Below are positions 45,063 through 57,880 of a stretch of DNA of 64,000 nucleotides, piece after piece (position 1 is the first letter of the stretch; the number at the start of each line of letters is the position of its first letter). A program made the position numbers and the translations under genes. The DNA comes from Rhipicephalus microplus (Eukaryota > Arthropoda > Arachnida > Ixodida > Ixodidae), in the NCBI RefSeq assembly GCF_043290135.1, contig NW_027464588.1:5679501-5743500 (forward strand). The letters are read 5' to 3'. The notes below the pieces were generated by a model. The model saw only the letters and a program-made list of their open reading frames with translations, was not told the DNA's origin and made no database searches.

Positions 45063-47307
45063 TCGGAAATGCAGCTAAAATTACGTCCTGTACTTGAAAA
45101 TGCAGTCAAAAGAACTTTCATGCTTTACAAACACAAGAGCGTTGTATACAGGCTTCATAATATAACGTGACATAGCGCTGTAAAAATCGTGTGGTACAGG
45201 AGTACATTGACACTGGGTGTAATAACACCCGATAATCATAATGACTCGTGGTTTGAAGCCTGCCACAGATGACAAAAATCACGGACGTTAAGGCATGTAT
45301 CCGCTTGCTACCATGTAGTGGGTGCATAGAAAGCTAAAAACAGATACTTAGCTCGCATAAATGTTTCTGGTTGAAAGTGTGCTACCCTCTACAGAGAGTA
45401 CAGTTATATGCAAAAACTTCATTGACAAGAGCTACTTTCAGCTTTATCGGTTACTTTGAAGTAATCCACAATTTGAACTTTTCGGGTTACATGACACATA
45501 AAACATTTTCATCGAGGTTTTTGAAATACGCACTATAAGGACAGGACATTGCTCTCACGTTACACTTTGAACTCATTATAACTGAACGTACTTTTCAAAG
45601 TACACTTCAATTTTCGGGTATAGAAAATACTGAATATAATATTCTCAACTTGTTCACTAAAATTTAAAATGCCGAACGTCCCAGCAAGCTCATTCTAAAT
45701 GGTATATTCACTCTGTTCTGCTCTTTTTTGTTTTATAAGTCGTTAAACTTTATAAAAGTATAACGAATCTTAGAACTAATAAAATTTTCATACCTTTAGG
45801 AAAACGAGAACCCGTCAAACACACGTAGTCATACTGCTTTACCGAAATTTTTATCAGAGTTTTCCCATTTATATATTTCAAAAACGAATTTCTTGTGCTT
45901 CAGCAAGAAGAAAATACTCCTTCTAAAGCGCGAGATGCACATTGAGTGCATAGGTTTGCTTTGAGGTATAATAAAATGTGGGTGTACATTGTATTCCATA
46001 TTGGGACTTCGTGGGAGCACACATGGCCTGTTGTGCATTGCTTCAGAGACTAAACTATAGTTTTTTAGGGGTGCGGTATTGGGGGAAGGTAGGCTTTTTT
46101 TACTTATATGAGGCTCACGAGACTGCACCTATTGTCGTGCGTCAGTGGTGCCTTGGCGCCGCCTTCAGGGCCACCAACGGTAGTATTCTGTCATAAACGC
46201 ATTTGTGTGACATTGAAGGTGGCGGTAAGTCAAGCTCAAGACAAAGAGCCTGTATGAATACGGGCGTAAGACTGAAGATGTACTGAGACGGCTTAAAGGG
46301 CTCCGCGACACTTTTACTACAGCCTTATTTAGCACTGAAACGCGTGTAGCCGTGATTACTGAAACATATGCAATAATATTGGTGAAAATTAGTGCACAAA
46401 AAGTGAAATTATGAGTCCTCAAAGTTCAATACTTTAGCAGACGACAACGAGAAACGTTTTCTTTCACATGTTACTCGCCAGATGACGTCAAAGACCACTT
46501 CCAATCACAGCGCGCGTCTCATAAGGACATCATAAAAATGTCATCTCTTGGTGGCTTTCGCACAATACCTCTTGATCGCTTTTTTTGAGGGCGTGATGGC
46601 GTGCTTACTACAAACCACATGCGTCGAGTAGCAGATGCTCCCATGGTCACACTATGTAAGATACGCACATGCGCTTTGGGCAAGGTCAGTTCTCAGTTTG
46701 CATGCTAGGTGCGTTCTGTTCGGCAACGCGGGCGTTCACCACCTGTTGCATTTTTGGCTCGCTAAAGAGTCGGTACAAGTTTCCACTTTTAGTTGCCGGT
46801 GTGCCATAGCATCGTTCGCGGGCTAAGTGTTCTGTTCGTTGTTCTGAAAACACATCATTTCGAAAGAGGAATGATCTCATTCTTAGAAAGTATTAAAAAG
46901 ATTTTTGCTGTTTTAGCATTCACTCATAGGCCTAGCTACCACCATATGAATATGGCTTGCTATTTCTCGCATCAAGCTAATCAAAATAGTACGGTGTTTG
47001 TCGTCACGCCACATGACATGACGTCACTTCTTATAATAAAAATAGTCGCTGTGTGTCGCGGTAGCCTGAAAAAAGGTACTTTATCCCGTGAAATAAATTA
47101 CAGCTGCGTCGATTTTGACGTTGTCGGTTGTGCAATGATAGTAATGGGTTCCACAGCACCAGAATAACTAATGATAAATACGTGTTCAAACAGGGTCACA
47201 GGCCCCCTTTGAGGCTCTTTTATAGTAGAGTATATCCTATACTTAAAATAGTTCAACCTTGTTTCCGAATGCAATATACTAAATGACGTATTTTATTTAT
47301 CTCGCAG

Positions 47308-47379
47308 GCAAACTTGGGCAACCTGAACCGGGTTCGCGAACACCTACCCATGATATTTGCAAACATCGCCCTCTTGCAG
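47308..47379 (+). CDS. SLC41-type Mg2+ transporter, exon 3, with AT instead of GT donor
   Basis: The exon starts after CTCGCAG and encodes ANLGNLNRVREHLPM and IFANIALLQ, the loop and helix start equivalent to NIGKMD...NLALKQ of human SLC41A1. Exon 4 begins CQSTVATFL, so homology puts the junction exactly after CAG at 47379. The next bases are ATAACG rather than GTAACG. Reading on gives ITYLFLLI and a TAA. Either a non-canonical AT donor is used, the donor has been mutated, or there is a base error. The nearest GT (five bases on) would shift the frame to a stop soon after. Confidence 0.85.
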
Positions 47380-49020
47380 ATAACGTACCTATTTTTGCTC
47401 ATTTAATTACTGTTACAATCTTGGAAAGCTTTTGATAGTGAACTGTAAGGTGAATATATTTCACATGAATAATTAAGTGGTCACAATTGAGATTACTATA
47501 TAGGGTGAATAAATATATGAACAAACCAACCCAATAAATAGTTTTACCATTTCGTTCTGCAATGCAATGTTCATTGTTTTCACTGAAAACCACTACTTTT
47601 GCTAGATTTAGTTTCGTGTAAGTAGGTATTCCGTGTAGCATTTTTATCCATCATTTCAGACTGTGGTTATAAAATTCCTGCCTGTGCGATATCTTGAAAA
47701 ATGCCTGCATGATGATAACTTCTTGTGATAACTTGTCTGGTGTACGAAACAAATGAGTAATTATCTGTGGTCTGTTATGCCAGCACTGACACTAATGTAG
47801 TTCACGTGTATCAAAACTATAAACGCTAAAAACATGCTTTCGACTATAGAATCGAAAAATGTATTTCTTGTTAAGTATTTGAAGTGGAATACACAAGGGA
47901 CATGGACGGGGTAGTTTCGTTGGAAGTACTACAGGTTGACGAATGTGGAAGCTGCTCCTGTAGGTGCAGAGCTCTCATCATTTTGTGGAAACGGAAAACA
48001 AGTGTGGCAGTGGCACAGGTTGTAGGGGCAAATTTCTCCATTGTAATCATCAAAATGCATTAAAACTCTAAGCACGCTAACACTCATTTGCTCACCTAAT
48101 TGGTCACAATGTGCGAACGCACTTGTTTCAACTATATGCAGTAACACCATTTATACTACAGTTTGTCTTGTCGCGTTGTTCTATCTGGATAATTTATAAG
48201 CAATAAAAATAAATATAACAGTAATATAAATATTCAGTTAAAAGGTTGAATTCGCCATCCTTTATATTTACTACGCGGGTCTCAGTAAAACTTTGCAGCA
48301 ATATTTTTCTACAAAATATCAACGAAGAGTTTGATTCGGGAGCACCATTGAATTGACAAGTATTCACACAGGCCACAATCGAGTAGAACCATCACTTTGG
48401 GACATATATTCAAAAAAAGTCATTTTTGAATGTCGCCTGAACTTGTAAAACGTAGGTTGACGGGTAAAAGTTCATAGGTTGATTGTGGCTTGGCAATTCA
48501 TAAAGGCTTCAGTGTGCCGTAGAGACAAAAAAGGCTAAATTATCATCTATGGTAAATGTTCGCTGTAGCTCTCTTAAATAAATTCAATAACAAAGTTCAC
48601 GTTACTTAAATGTAAAGATGAAATTTAACATCAGCAGAAAAGTTTACATTTTTATTATAGAATCACAAACGGCCACAACTCTACAAGTAGCAGTTTTCCA
48701 AATGTAATTATGAAGTTTTTCCTGTTTTGTGGTACTTTCTAGTACCATTAGCGCAAAGTTTGCATTTCTGGAAACAGTAGATTTACAAATTTTAGGTGCG
48801 AAGCTTTTTGGGTTGTGGGTCTATCCCTCCTCTCTAATAGTCTGTTGTAGTAGCCTGTTTTAGTCAGTTTTGAAAATTCCTCACTAGATGGCGTCGTATA
48901 TATGTGTCTTCTGAAATATCACTAGGTGGCATTAGCAGTTTTTGCATAGTTTATGAATAAACAGGAAAGATTGTGCATTCATAATAAGAAATTCACACTA
49001 GATGTACGGAATACATAATG
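47380..49020 (+). other. SLC41 intron 3, first part
   Basis: AT-rich sequence without recognised elements. The whole intron runs to 58034 and also holds the minisatellite, LINE-B copy 2 and a composite repeat. Confidence 0.6.
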
Positions 49021-51480
49021 ATCGGTGGGGCGAAGTGCCCGCCCATCTGTTTGTCCATTTATAGCGTGCCCTAGTGTGATAGCTGTGAACGGATGGACAG
49101 AACGACACATAGACCGACCGACCGACCGACCGACGCTTCGCCCCATTCATCATCAGTTAATAACTGATGATGAGTGGGTGTATAATAGGCCAACTGAGCC
49201 CTTTAAAATAAGACTACACTTTGTTGGTATGAAAGTAACTTTATTGCCGTGAAAATGAGATAGGAAAACTACTTGTAGGTGTACCACCATACTACAAAGG
49301 GTAACAATTGTCTTGCCGTGGTTCTTGAAAAAATCAGAGCACATCCACAGAATGAATGATGATGAGGTGGGGCGAAATGCTCGTCAGTTCATTCCCGCTC
49401 CCATCCATCCGTTTGTTCTTGCTTCCGTCCGTCCGTGCGTCCGTCCACGCATCAACCCTTGCAACCATCCATGCGTACGTCCGTTCATTCATTCCTCCGT
49501 CCGCGTGTCCGTTTCCGCGTCTGTCCGTCTGCCTGTCCGTGCGTCTGTCCATGCGTTCTCCCGTGCGTCCGTCCACCCATATGAGCGTCCGTCCGCCCGA
49601 CCGACCGACCGACCGACCGACCGACCGACCGACCGACCGACCGACGCTTCGCCCCACTCATCATCAGTTAATAACTGATGATGAGTGGGTGTATAATAGG
49701 CCAACTGAGCCTTTTAAAATAAGACTACACTTTTTTGGTATGAAAGTAACTTTATTGCCGTGAAAATGAGATAGGAAAACTACTTGTAGGTGTACCACCA
49801 TACTACAATGCGTAACAATTGTCTTGCCGTGGTTCTTGAAAAAATCAGAGCACATCAACAGAATGAATGATGATGAGGTGGGGCGAAACGCTCGTCAGTT
49901 CTTTCCCGCTCCCATCCATCCGTTTGTTCTTGCTTCCGTCTGTCCGTGCGTTCATCCACGCATCAACCCTTGCAACCATCCATGCGTACGTCCGTCAATT
50001 CATGCCTCCGTCCGCGTGTCCATTTCCGCGTCTGTCCGTCTGCCTGTCCGTGCGTCTGTCCATGCGTTCTCCCGTGCGTCCGTCCGCCCATATGAGCGTC
50101 CGTCCATCCGACCGACCGACCGACCAACCGACCGACCGACGCTTCGCCCCACTCATCATCAGTTAATAACTGATGATGAGTGGGTGTATAATAGGCCAAC
50201 TGAGCCCTTTATAATAAGACTACACTTTGTTGGTATGAAAGTAACTTTATTGCCGTGAAAATGAGATAGGAAAACTACTTGTAGGTGTACCACCATACTA
50301 CAATGCGTAACAATTGTCTTGCCGTGGTTCTTAAAAAATCAGAGCACATCAACAGAATGAATGATGATGAGGTGGGGCGAAACGCTCGTCAGTTCCTTCC
50401 CGCTCCCATCCATCCGTTTCTTCTTGCTTCCGTCCGTCCGTGCGTCCGTCCACGCATCAACCCTTGCAACCATCCATGCGTACGTCCCTCCATTCATGCC
50501 TCCGTCCGCGTGTCCGTTTCCGCGTCTGTCCGTCTGCCTGTCCGTGCGTCTGTCCATGCGTTCTCCCGTGCGTCCGTCCGCCCATATGACCGACCGACCG
50601 ACCGACAGACCGACCGACTTTATTGCCGTGAAAATGAGATAGGAAAACTACTTGTAGGTGTACCACCATACTACAATGCGTAACAATTGTCTTGCCGTGG
50701 TTCTTGAAAAGATCAGAGCACATCCACAGAATGAATCATGACGAGGTGGGGCGAAACGCTCGTCAGTTCATTCCCGCTCCCATCCATCCGTTTGTTCTTG
50801 CTTCCGTCCGTTCGTGCGTCCGTCCACGCATCAACCCTTGCAACCATCCATGCGTACGTCCGTCCATTCATGCCACTGTCCGCGTGTCCGTTTCCGCGTC
50901 TGTCCGTCTGCCTGTCCGTGCGTCTGTCCATGCGTTCTCCCGTGCGTCCGTCCGTCCACACGACCGACCGACCGACCGACCGACCGACGCTTCGCCCCAC
51001 TCATCATCAGTTAATAACTGATGATGAGTGGGTGTATAATAGGCCAACTGAGCCCTTTTTAATAAGACTACACTTTGTTGGTTTGAAAGTAACTTTATTG
51101 CCGTGAAAATGAGATAGGAAAACTACTTGTAGGTGTACCACCATACTACAATGCGTAAGAATTGTCTTGCCGTGGTTGTTAAAAAAATCAGAGCACATCC
51201 ACAGAATGAATGATGATGAGGTGGGGCGAAACGCTCGTCAGTTCATTCCCGCTCCCATCTATCCGTTTGTTCTTGCTTCCGTCCGTCCGTGCGTCCGTCC
51301 ACGCATAAACCCTTGCAACCATCCATGCGTACGTCCGTTCATTCATGCCTCCGTCTTCGTGTCCGTTTCCGCGTCTGTCCGTCTGCCTGTCCTTGCGTCT
51401 GTCCATGCGTTCTCCCGTGCGTCCGTCCGCCCATATGAGCGTCCGTGCGTGCGTCCGTCTGTGCATCCGTTTGTCCGTCT
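49021..51480. repeat. Minisatellite of ~370-510-bp units with CCGT/GACC blocks and a 33-bp palindrome
   Basis: The landmark GAGGTGGGGCGAAA recurs at about 49361, 49872, 50367, 50740 and 51215. Each unit has a variable CCGTCCGT-rich block, a (GACC)n run, CGCTTCGCCCCACTCATCATC, a palindrome, about 170 bases of unique sequence (GGCCAACTGAGCCC, CTTTATTGCCGTGAAAATGA), then the landmark. GATGATGAGGTGGGGCGAA and TTCGCCCCACTCATCATC bracket each CCGT block as inverted repeats. Encoded Arg/Pro/Thr repeats are artefacts. Confidence 0.92.
49655..49687. repeat. Near-perfect 33-bp palindrome (hairpin), repeated in the minisatellite
   Basis: Arms CACTCATCATCAGTTA and TAACTGATGATGAGTG, 16 bases each around one central A. 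Other copies: 49144-49176 (one mismatch), 50150-50182 and 50998-51030. The unit at about 50600 has lost it. Confidence 0.92.
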
Positions 51481-52280
51481 GTGAATCTGTATCCCTCCAT
51501 CCGTTCGTCGGTTGATCCATCGAGTGAACGCTTCAAGTAGCGCCATCTCGCGTCTTTTCATTATATATCCATCATATAAAAGCACCACCATCCAGAGGAC
51601 ATTCCAAAGACTAAACGAGAGGTGGCTACCTACTACTTTTACATACATCACGGACGCGCGACCCACGGAATAAAAAGCTTCGCCACTAATACATCGCTGA
51701 TCCCTCCGCGATAAGAGTCGGTAAAACACAAAAGTAATATACATCCTTAGGAAACTAGTTTAAAGCTAATACTACATTGAGGTAAGAGGGCTTGCACAAT
51801 GTCTATTAGTTACCATGGATGCATTCACGTTGTCGCTTAGTCATACATCTCTATCCCCACGACTGGCACCCATAATTAGGGAATAAAGAAACCCTTGTGG
51901 CCACAGATGCTTGTGGTAGTTAAAGTAGTTAAGGTGGAGAGCACAACTAGAGGATAAAATGTAACAGCCGGTAAAGTGTGACTGATTGGACGAGAAACTC
52001 GTGCTAAGGTCACCTATAAACACCACTTACAGACCAATGCCTGGCCCGGCGACAGAGAAACGCAACGCGCAACGCGCGTGCAATCTTGCTTGAACTTTTG
52101 TTTTCATGCACAAGCCTGCATTGCCGAACGTCAAACCCGAGACAATGACACCTTTCTAAATTCCTCTCGCAACGTCATACCAATTGTAGTTCCAAAGTGC
52201 TCTATTTTTTATTACAGCTCCATTTCTGTTGTTTTTAACTATTGCGTATCTTTCGTGCTCTCTTAGGTGCCTAGCCCCGT
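51481..52280. other. SLC41 intron 3 between minisatellite and LINE-B copy 2
   Basis: No gene seen. A CTTCGCCACTAA near 51682 resembles the edge of the element that seeded the minisatellite. Confidence 0.4.
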
Positions 52281-52287
52281 TATTTAT

Positions 52288-52953
52288 TCATACGCCCAAG
52301 TATACGTAATTATCCACTATTTCTTGCGTGACTTCTTGTATCTTATGATCACTGCCTTTCTTATCAATAAAAATGATTGCAAAATTTTCCCTGCAGAACT
52401 TCCAATTTAACCTATCTCCCTCATTATCAGAAATGTCTGCCAATCTCTGCAGATATCCCTTGTTGTCGGTTAATATTACTATATCATCTGCATACATCAA
52501 TGCTGGTATTGACTGTTCAATGTGTTTCCCTTGCTTGGCAAAAAAGAGGCTGTATCCGAGTCGAATCTCCTGTAACTTGGCTTCTAGTCTTTTTAGATAC
52601 AGCATAAATAACAAAGGTGACAAGGGATATCCCGGTCCAAGTCCGCGTCGTATCTCAATAGGTTCAGATATCTGTTCTTCCCATTTGATAACTACTTTGA
52701 TACTTTTAAAAATGTCCTTTAGAAGATTAGGTATTCCATTTTCCACATCTAGTGTGTCCAGTATTCTCCACAAGTCTTCTTGAATCGCACTATGGTAAGC
52801 TCCCTTGATATCTAGAAAAGTCAGCCATAGGGGCATATGTTCTTTTTCCGCTATTTTATTACAACGCATCAATAAAAACAGTTTGTCCTCCAACCTTTTT
52901 TGTTTGCAAAACCCATTTTGTAGTTCTTCAGCACCTCGTCGTTGTCCACCCAT
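52288..52953 (-). pseudogene. LINE-B copy 2 reverse-transcriptase fragment
   Basis: 221 codons with LTFLDIKGAYHSA (motif A), GLGPGYPLSPLLFMLYL (motif B, with a damaged GxRxGC), MYADDIVILTD (motif C intact) and DNYVYLGV. It aligns along its length with the copy-1 fragment at 26031-26558. It is the longest open piece of this copy; upstream sequence is frameshifted. Confidence 0.85.
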
Positions 52954-53823
52954 GGCTGTAAACTTTTCTTCACTATCTGCATCACCAGCCTGTAAACTAC
53001 TGATGTCACTGTTATGAGACGGTAGTAGTATATATTGGCTTTAGCCTCCTTTACTTTATAGATCACGCTCATCCTGCTTAGCTTCCACCTATCGGGGGCT
53101 TCACCATCTATTGTTACTTTGCTCGCTGCCTCTCTTAATGTTTGCTTAGAGCTTGGTCCTAGTTTCTTTATTATCCATGATTCTGATGCCGTTAGGGCCT
53201 GTTGATGTGCTATTAGAAACTCTTTTTTTCTGCCCTTTACCCCTCTCCTTGTCCCAGGAGAGCCACTCAGCTAATTGGTCCATCCTCATCTGGTGCGGTG
53301 CATGCAGCGCTGTCTTAGTGTTTGAATTTTTCTGTCATCATTGTTATTATATATTTCATTGCCTCATCCTCTTCTAGTCTGACCCCTTTAACTGTAGTTA
53401 TAAACCCTTTTTTATGCTTGTCTTATTACTCAGAGAATGAAGATGGTTCCAAAAGTTTGCAGCTGCCTTTCTAACCTTCCTGTTTACTTCCGCCATTCAT
53501 TGGTCCCCCTTCTTATCTTTTCACTGTTCAAATTGGATGCTTCCTTCTGGAGCTGAAAAAGTTATCCCACTTTGTTTTCACATCATCTTCCGGTTCACCC
53601 TTCTGGTTAGCATACCTGTGTTCCCTAGAAGCTTCCTGACGTCTTACTATGGATCCCTTACCTTCATCATCCCGCCAGCTTTTGGGCTCGTGTCTGCTTT
53701 TTCCGGCTGATTTGACTCGTACCTTAGCAAGCTCTAACTCAAACTATCGAGTTATATTTGTGTGCGTCCAGTTTGCTTTAATATCCTCGGTGATTATTTT
53801 CTCAATCTCTTTAGCTGCTATTT

Positions 53824-54520
53824 CTATTTGCATTTCTGAATAAATATTACCGTGTGGTTGCTCGTATTGCCGCCTTTCCAGTTTCTTTTATTCCAGAAAC
53901 TCAGCTTGATAGGTTTGTGATCACTGCCTAAGCTTCTGGACCCAAATTCATCTATGTTCATCACTCTTAGGCGATCATACATCCTATGTAACATTATTGC
54001 ATAATCTATTGTCGACTGCAGCCTTCCCACCTTCCATTTTATCAGCCCTTCGCAATTCTCGGTGCTGTTGCAAATGATTAAATCATGCCTTTCACAGACA
54101 ACTATTAGCATTCTGCCCGTCGGATCAGTATATCCATCCATACCTTTATGTGCGCATTCATATCTCATCATACAAATACCTCGAACTCTTCTACTAGTTC
54201 GTCAAAGTCATTTCCTCATCACTGCACCAATTATTGACTTTCCTTTCTGCCTTTTGCCCCTGTCCACAAGTACACAAAACCGAGAAGCGTCACTTGCCTG
54301 GCCACTTTTCCTTTTATCCATAAATGTTCCTTGCATGCCTGCATGACCCTTTGCCAGTCTGTACTTTTATGAATGAATGCTCCAATACCACCCCCCTTTC
54401 AGCGGCCATCTGTTCTATTAAGATATTCCCGCGTGTAGTCCGGATGGTTAGGAGGTTGTTCCATGCCCCTAAGATTTGTTTCTGCAAAACCATATACCAT
54501 CGGCCTCTCATTCCTTAGCT
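53824..54520 (-). pseudogene. LINE-B copy 2 endonuclease fragment
   Basis: The part at 53824-54171 reads GMDGYTDPTGRML, CERHDLIICNSTENCEG, GRLQSTIDYAI and GSRSLGSDHKPIKLSF, so the SDH box is preserved, unlike copy 1. 54314-54511 holds an upstream endonuclease piece in another frame. Confidence 0.8.
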
Positions 54521-55300
54521 GTTCTTCTACCTTGTCCCACTCCAGCCTATTCCTGCCACCCTGCATGTTAATACACCCTACATGCGAATTGGCTCGGCCC
54601 TCGTGGCTACGTCGATTTCTGCCCCGGACTCTACGTGTCCTAAATGTTGATGCCTATTTGGAATGGTTTGTGTCTATACCACCTGTCAAAGAACTCGCCT
54701 GGTTGTTTTCCTCGATACTAGCTATCCTGCACCCCTAAGGGCCTGGGTACCCCCAAAAAAGCAACTGCACGTCCTGCAAGTCATTAGGCCATTTCATGGC
54801 CTAGCCTCCTAGCGAAGTGAATTCTGTCTCGTTGAAAACCACCCCATCTATGCACCTCTCTGTTTATTTCCACAACCTCAAAGCCTTTCTTTCGACTCAT
54901 CCATCATATCTCTTGGTTTGTGGTGACAACCACCCTTTGCAGGTTGCCGTCATGCACCGGTACCTCCGGTACCGTGCATATTACTACCTAAGCCTTAGGA
55001 GAAATAGTGCACATTTCATCGACTCCTTTTGCCATTGTGGTCGCTATACCTGCCGTATCTTCATTTAAGACATCACTTAAACCACCCGAATTTATAACGA
55101 GGTTTAGTCTATCAGCTGTAGTCTTTAGTTTTGTGCTCGCTTGCCTCATGACTGCTTCCAGCTTGCGTCCTGGGAACGTTCCTACTGCGACCTTTTTGTC
55201 ACATCTTGCCCTCTCTTTGATTGCTTCTGCGCATCGACTTCAATTCTAGTGCCCGGCGATTATCACGTGCTGTGACTTTTCAGCTGGAGCATCCTGCACC

Positions 55301-55315
55301 GGGGGGGGGGGGGGG
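55301..55315. repeat. G15 homopolymer
   Basis: Fifteen consecutive G within the 5' part of LINE-B copy 2; a likely site of assembly error. Confidence 0.95.
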
Positions 55316-55749
55316 TCTCTCGCACCTGTGACGCCAGCTGCTGTGTTTCCTCCCAGCCCCACCACTACTTCGCTGAAGCTAGCTTTTTCGACAATTGAAC
55401 CGACAAAAGCTGTTTTTTTTCAAACTTGTTTGCTCTTTCTTCTCCGCCGTTCTGGTTGCCGGTGCCCTACCATTCTCTCCGTCGGCCGCTCCTTTGCTCA
55501 CTTTCGCTGGTGCCTCCTCGGTGGATTTGAGCCTTTCTCTCAGCCTTCGTTTTCTCTTGCTTTGTGGCCAGCGCGATCTGCAGCTCGGTGATTCTCATGA
55601 ACAGTTCACTCTGGACAACCATCATTTTCTCCATTTTTTCCCTCGATCTCACATTGTCTACACTTGGCGGCATTCGCGTCTGCACTTGGGTCTATTTTCT
55701 AGGCCACCCCCCATCGTGAACAATATACAGCCTTTTTAACCACGTCTTT

Positions 55750-57300
55750 TTGACACCAATTTCCTTATGAATTGTCTCAATCAATAATTACTAAACAGGG
55801 CCTACGACAAACTATATCAAAAGGAAAAAAGGAAGTCCAAGCTCTACTACACAAATTTGCGTGTTCGGTGTACCTGCACCTCTCCCACGAGGTGGCAAGA
55901 GGAAAAACACAAACGCACCCACAAACAAGTAAATACCTGGAGACTGACCCCGAAATTGCCGTTCAATATAATAAGTGTTACAAAGGTTTTAACTGTTGCC
56001 TTATAGTTATAAAAGCAAACTCGAAACATGCAAAACCACTTATCGGCGCAGTCAATCGGGAGCGCCCAAAAACACGTTCATTCACCGTGCCAGTCCAAAC
56101 TGAGTGGGTTAAGGGTAAGGGCGCCACCTGGTGGTGTGTTAAGGCGTTGACAAAATCGCATTTCAACGAAACACACCGAATGGTATGAATGCTTAGAAAC
56201 AACGCATTGAAGAAACTAATAGCAGATGCGATGGCCATATTGCCTTGCTGCTCTATACCAAGAACATGAAAGGACCGTGGTAGATATAAGTGACGTAATT
56301 TTAAAGGCGTACAAAACATGTGAATATGGCACAGGGGATAGTGTGCCCAGAATATGTTGTCCTAAACCTTGGGGTGACGGTTTCAATTGTCATTAAAAGC
56401 ATATTCTTTTTCATTTTCTGATTGTGAATATTTTTTTCGACGTCATTTCTGTGACGTAAATACGTCACTGGAATCTCACTCGACCCCGGCATAAAACTCT
56501 TTTGTGCAAAAAAACAACCCTCAATGTAAACGCTAACGTGAAATGAAAAGCATGTCGACAACCTCTTATTGTCAAAGATTGCTGCTGCTGTAGTTCTAAT
56601 CCAGTACAGCTTGAAATCGATGAGTGGACAGAGTAGAAATTGGAAAATAAGTGTACTAGTGGAGTATGCGTATCAATATAAAAGTTGAGTATGTCGAGAT
56701 TAGTCCGGCAAGATCACACATGAAGCATCTCCTTTAGCGAATCTAGACACATGAGAAGCAGCAACTGGGACCTGAAGTAAAAGATTAAGGTCACATGAAC
56801 CCAGTGCTTTTGTCTTTATTTCCGCAAGCACGCTTGATGTCAGCGTAGTGTCGCTTGCGCGCTCATCACGAGGCCTACACCACATGAAGAAATCACATAA
56901 ACAGTGGTCTCAGACAATGTTGTCAAGTTTTCACTCGCGATAACTATTCTAGTATGTGACCTATTTTTCGTGTTTCCTCCGTTCATAACTGTATCACTCT
57001 GAGATCCACGCCATATCAAACACAGTGCGTGAAAATATTTGAATCATAACTACAGTAACTAGTATTTTGTTCGTTCAGTGCTGTTTGGGCTGGAAAGTGA
57101 GGTCATTACTAATCACCTGTTCACGTGCAGAGGTTGAATCACTCATTCATTATTCAACTCATTCAGACTCACAGTAGTCTGTTCTGGCCATCAGCTTGAG
57201 TCCAACGTAATCCTGTTGAGAAAAAATATTGTGAGTCCAGGTTTTAGTGAGCCCTGATTGAGAAAGTTTTTTTAATGTGAAGCATTTTTTATTAAAGTTC
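55750..57300. other. SLC41 intron 3, unrecognised sequence
   Basis: No exon, RNA or transposon domain seen. The ORF at 55772-56188 shows no family features. Confidence 0.4.
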
Positions 57301-57304
57301 AGTA

Positions 57305-57880
57305 CATTGATCTATCTATCTATCTATCTATTATACAATCTCAGACATTTAGCTCTCCTAGCCGTTTGAATAATGTTATCACTACCAAAACTGCTATGCG
57401 ATATCATGACTATATGACGAGCATATATAACTAATAATAAAATGAAAACCTTGATAGCTATGTCATGAATGTCATGATTTAGATTACATGCTTTTGCTGC
57501 TCTTGCGATGGTTTCGTTCACATGACACATTGCAAAACTGGTAGGGTATCACATAATTGCATGGCGAAGATTCTTACCTGGAAATCGTGACATGCATATC
57601 ATGAAAGTCATGGCTAAACTCCATGCTCGTGTTGCACTCGCACTCGTTTCGCTCACTTCACATATACCAAAGTTAGTATCACGCCACGTGAGCAGACTAC
57701 GAAGGTAAATGACACGCCCAGACATGATAATCATGACATGCGTGTCATGTAAAACATGAATACATGCCATGCTCAAAGTGCACTCAGGGTCGTTTAGCTA
57801 GATCTACATATACCAAATTTGGTATCAAGTGTTGTGTATAAGAAGCAACGGTAAATGACACGTCTAATTATAGCAATGAT
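57305..57880. repeat. Composite repeat, short copy starting with (TATC)n
   Basis: A short (TATC)n at 57311-57332 is followed by TTAGCTCTCCTAGCCGTTTG and ~145-bp sub-units with CATGACATGCGTGTCATGTA and TATACCAAATTTGGTATC. Same family and orientation as 59985-61420, inverted relative to 20880-22385. It lacks the GC-rich module. Confidence 0.78.

Larger units (their letters stand above)
42514..47307 (+). other. SLC41 intron 2
   Basis: GTGCGT donor and TTTATCTCGCAG acceptor. It carries a MITE-like repeat (43245-43963), a tRNA-like SINE head (44985-45062) and a repeat-like segment starting AAAGGGCTCCGCGACAC near 46296. Confidence 0.8.
52281..55700 (-). mobile_element. LINE-B copy 2: non-LTR retrotransposon lacking its 3' end
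   Basis: Read on the minus strand from about 55700: a coiled-coil segment (55467-55685, REKMEKMMVVQSELFMRITE), unassigned sequence, the endonuclease (about 54520-53824), a long spacer and the RT (52953-52288). It stops after NYVYLGV, where copy 1 continues for about 1.2 kb to its tail. It has many stops and shifts. It is antisense inside SLC41 intron 3. Confidence 0.8.

Noticed and set aside
49313..51520. Many ORFs on both strands rich in Arg, Pro, Thr, Asp
   Set aside because: Translations of CCGT/GACC tetranucleotide repeats; all frames stay open because the repeat unit lacks stops.
55772..56188. 138-codon plus-strand ORF
   Set aside because: No domain, no splice context, and it lies in an SLC41 intron beside LINE-B debris; probably chance.
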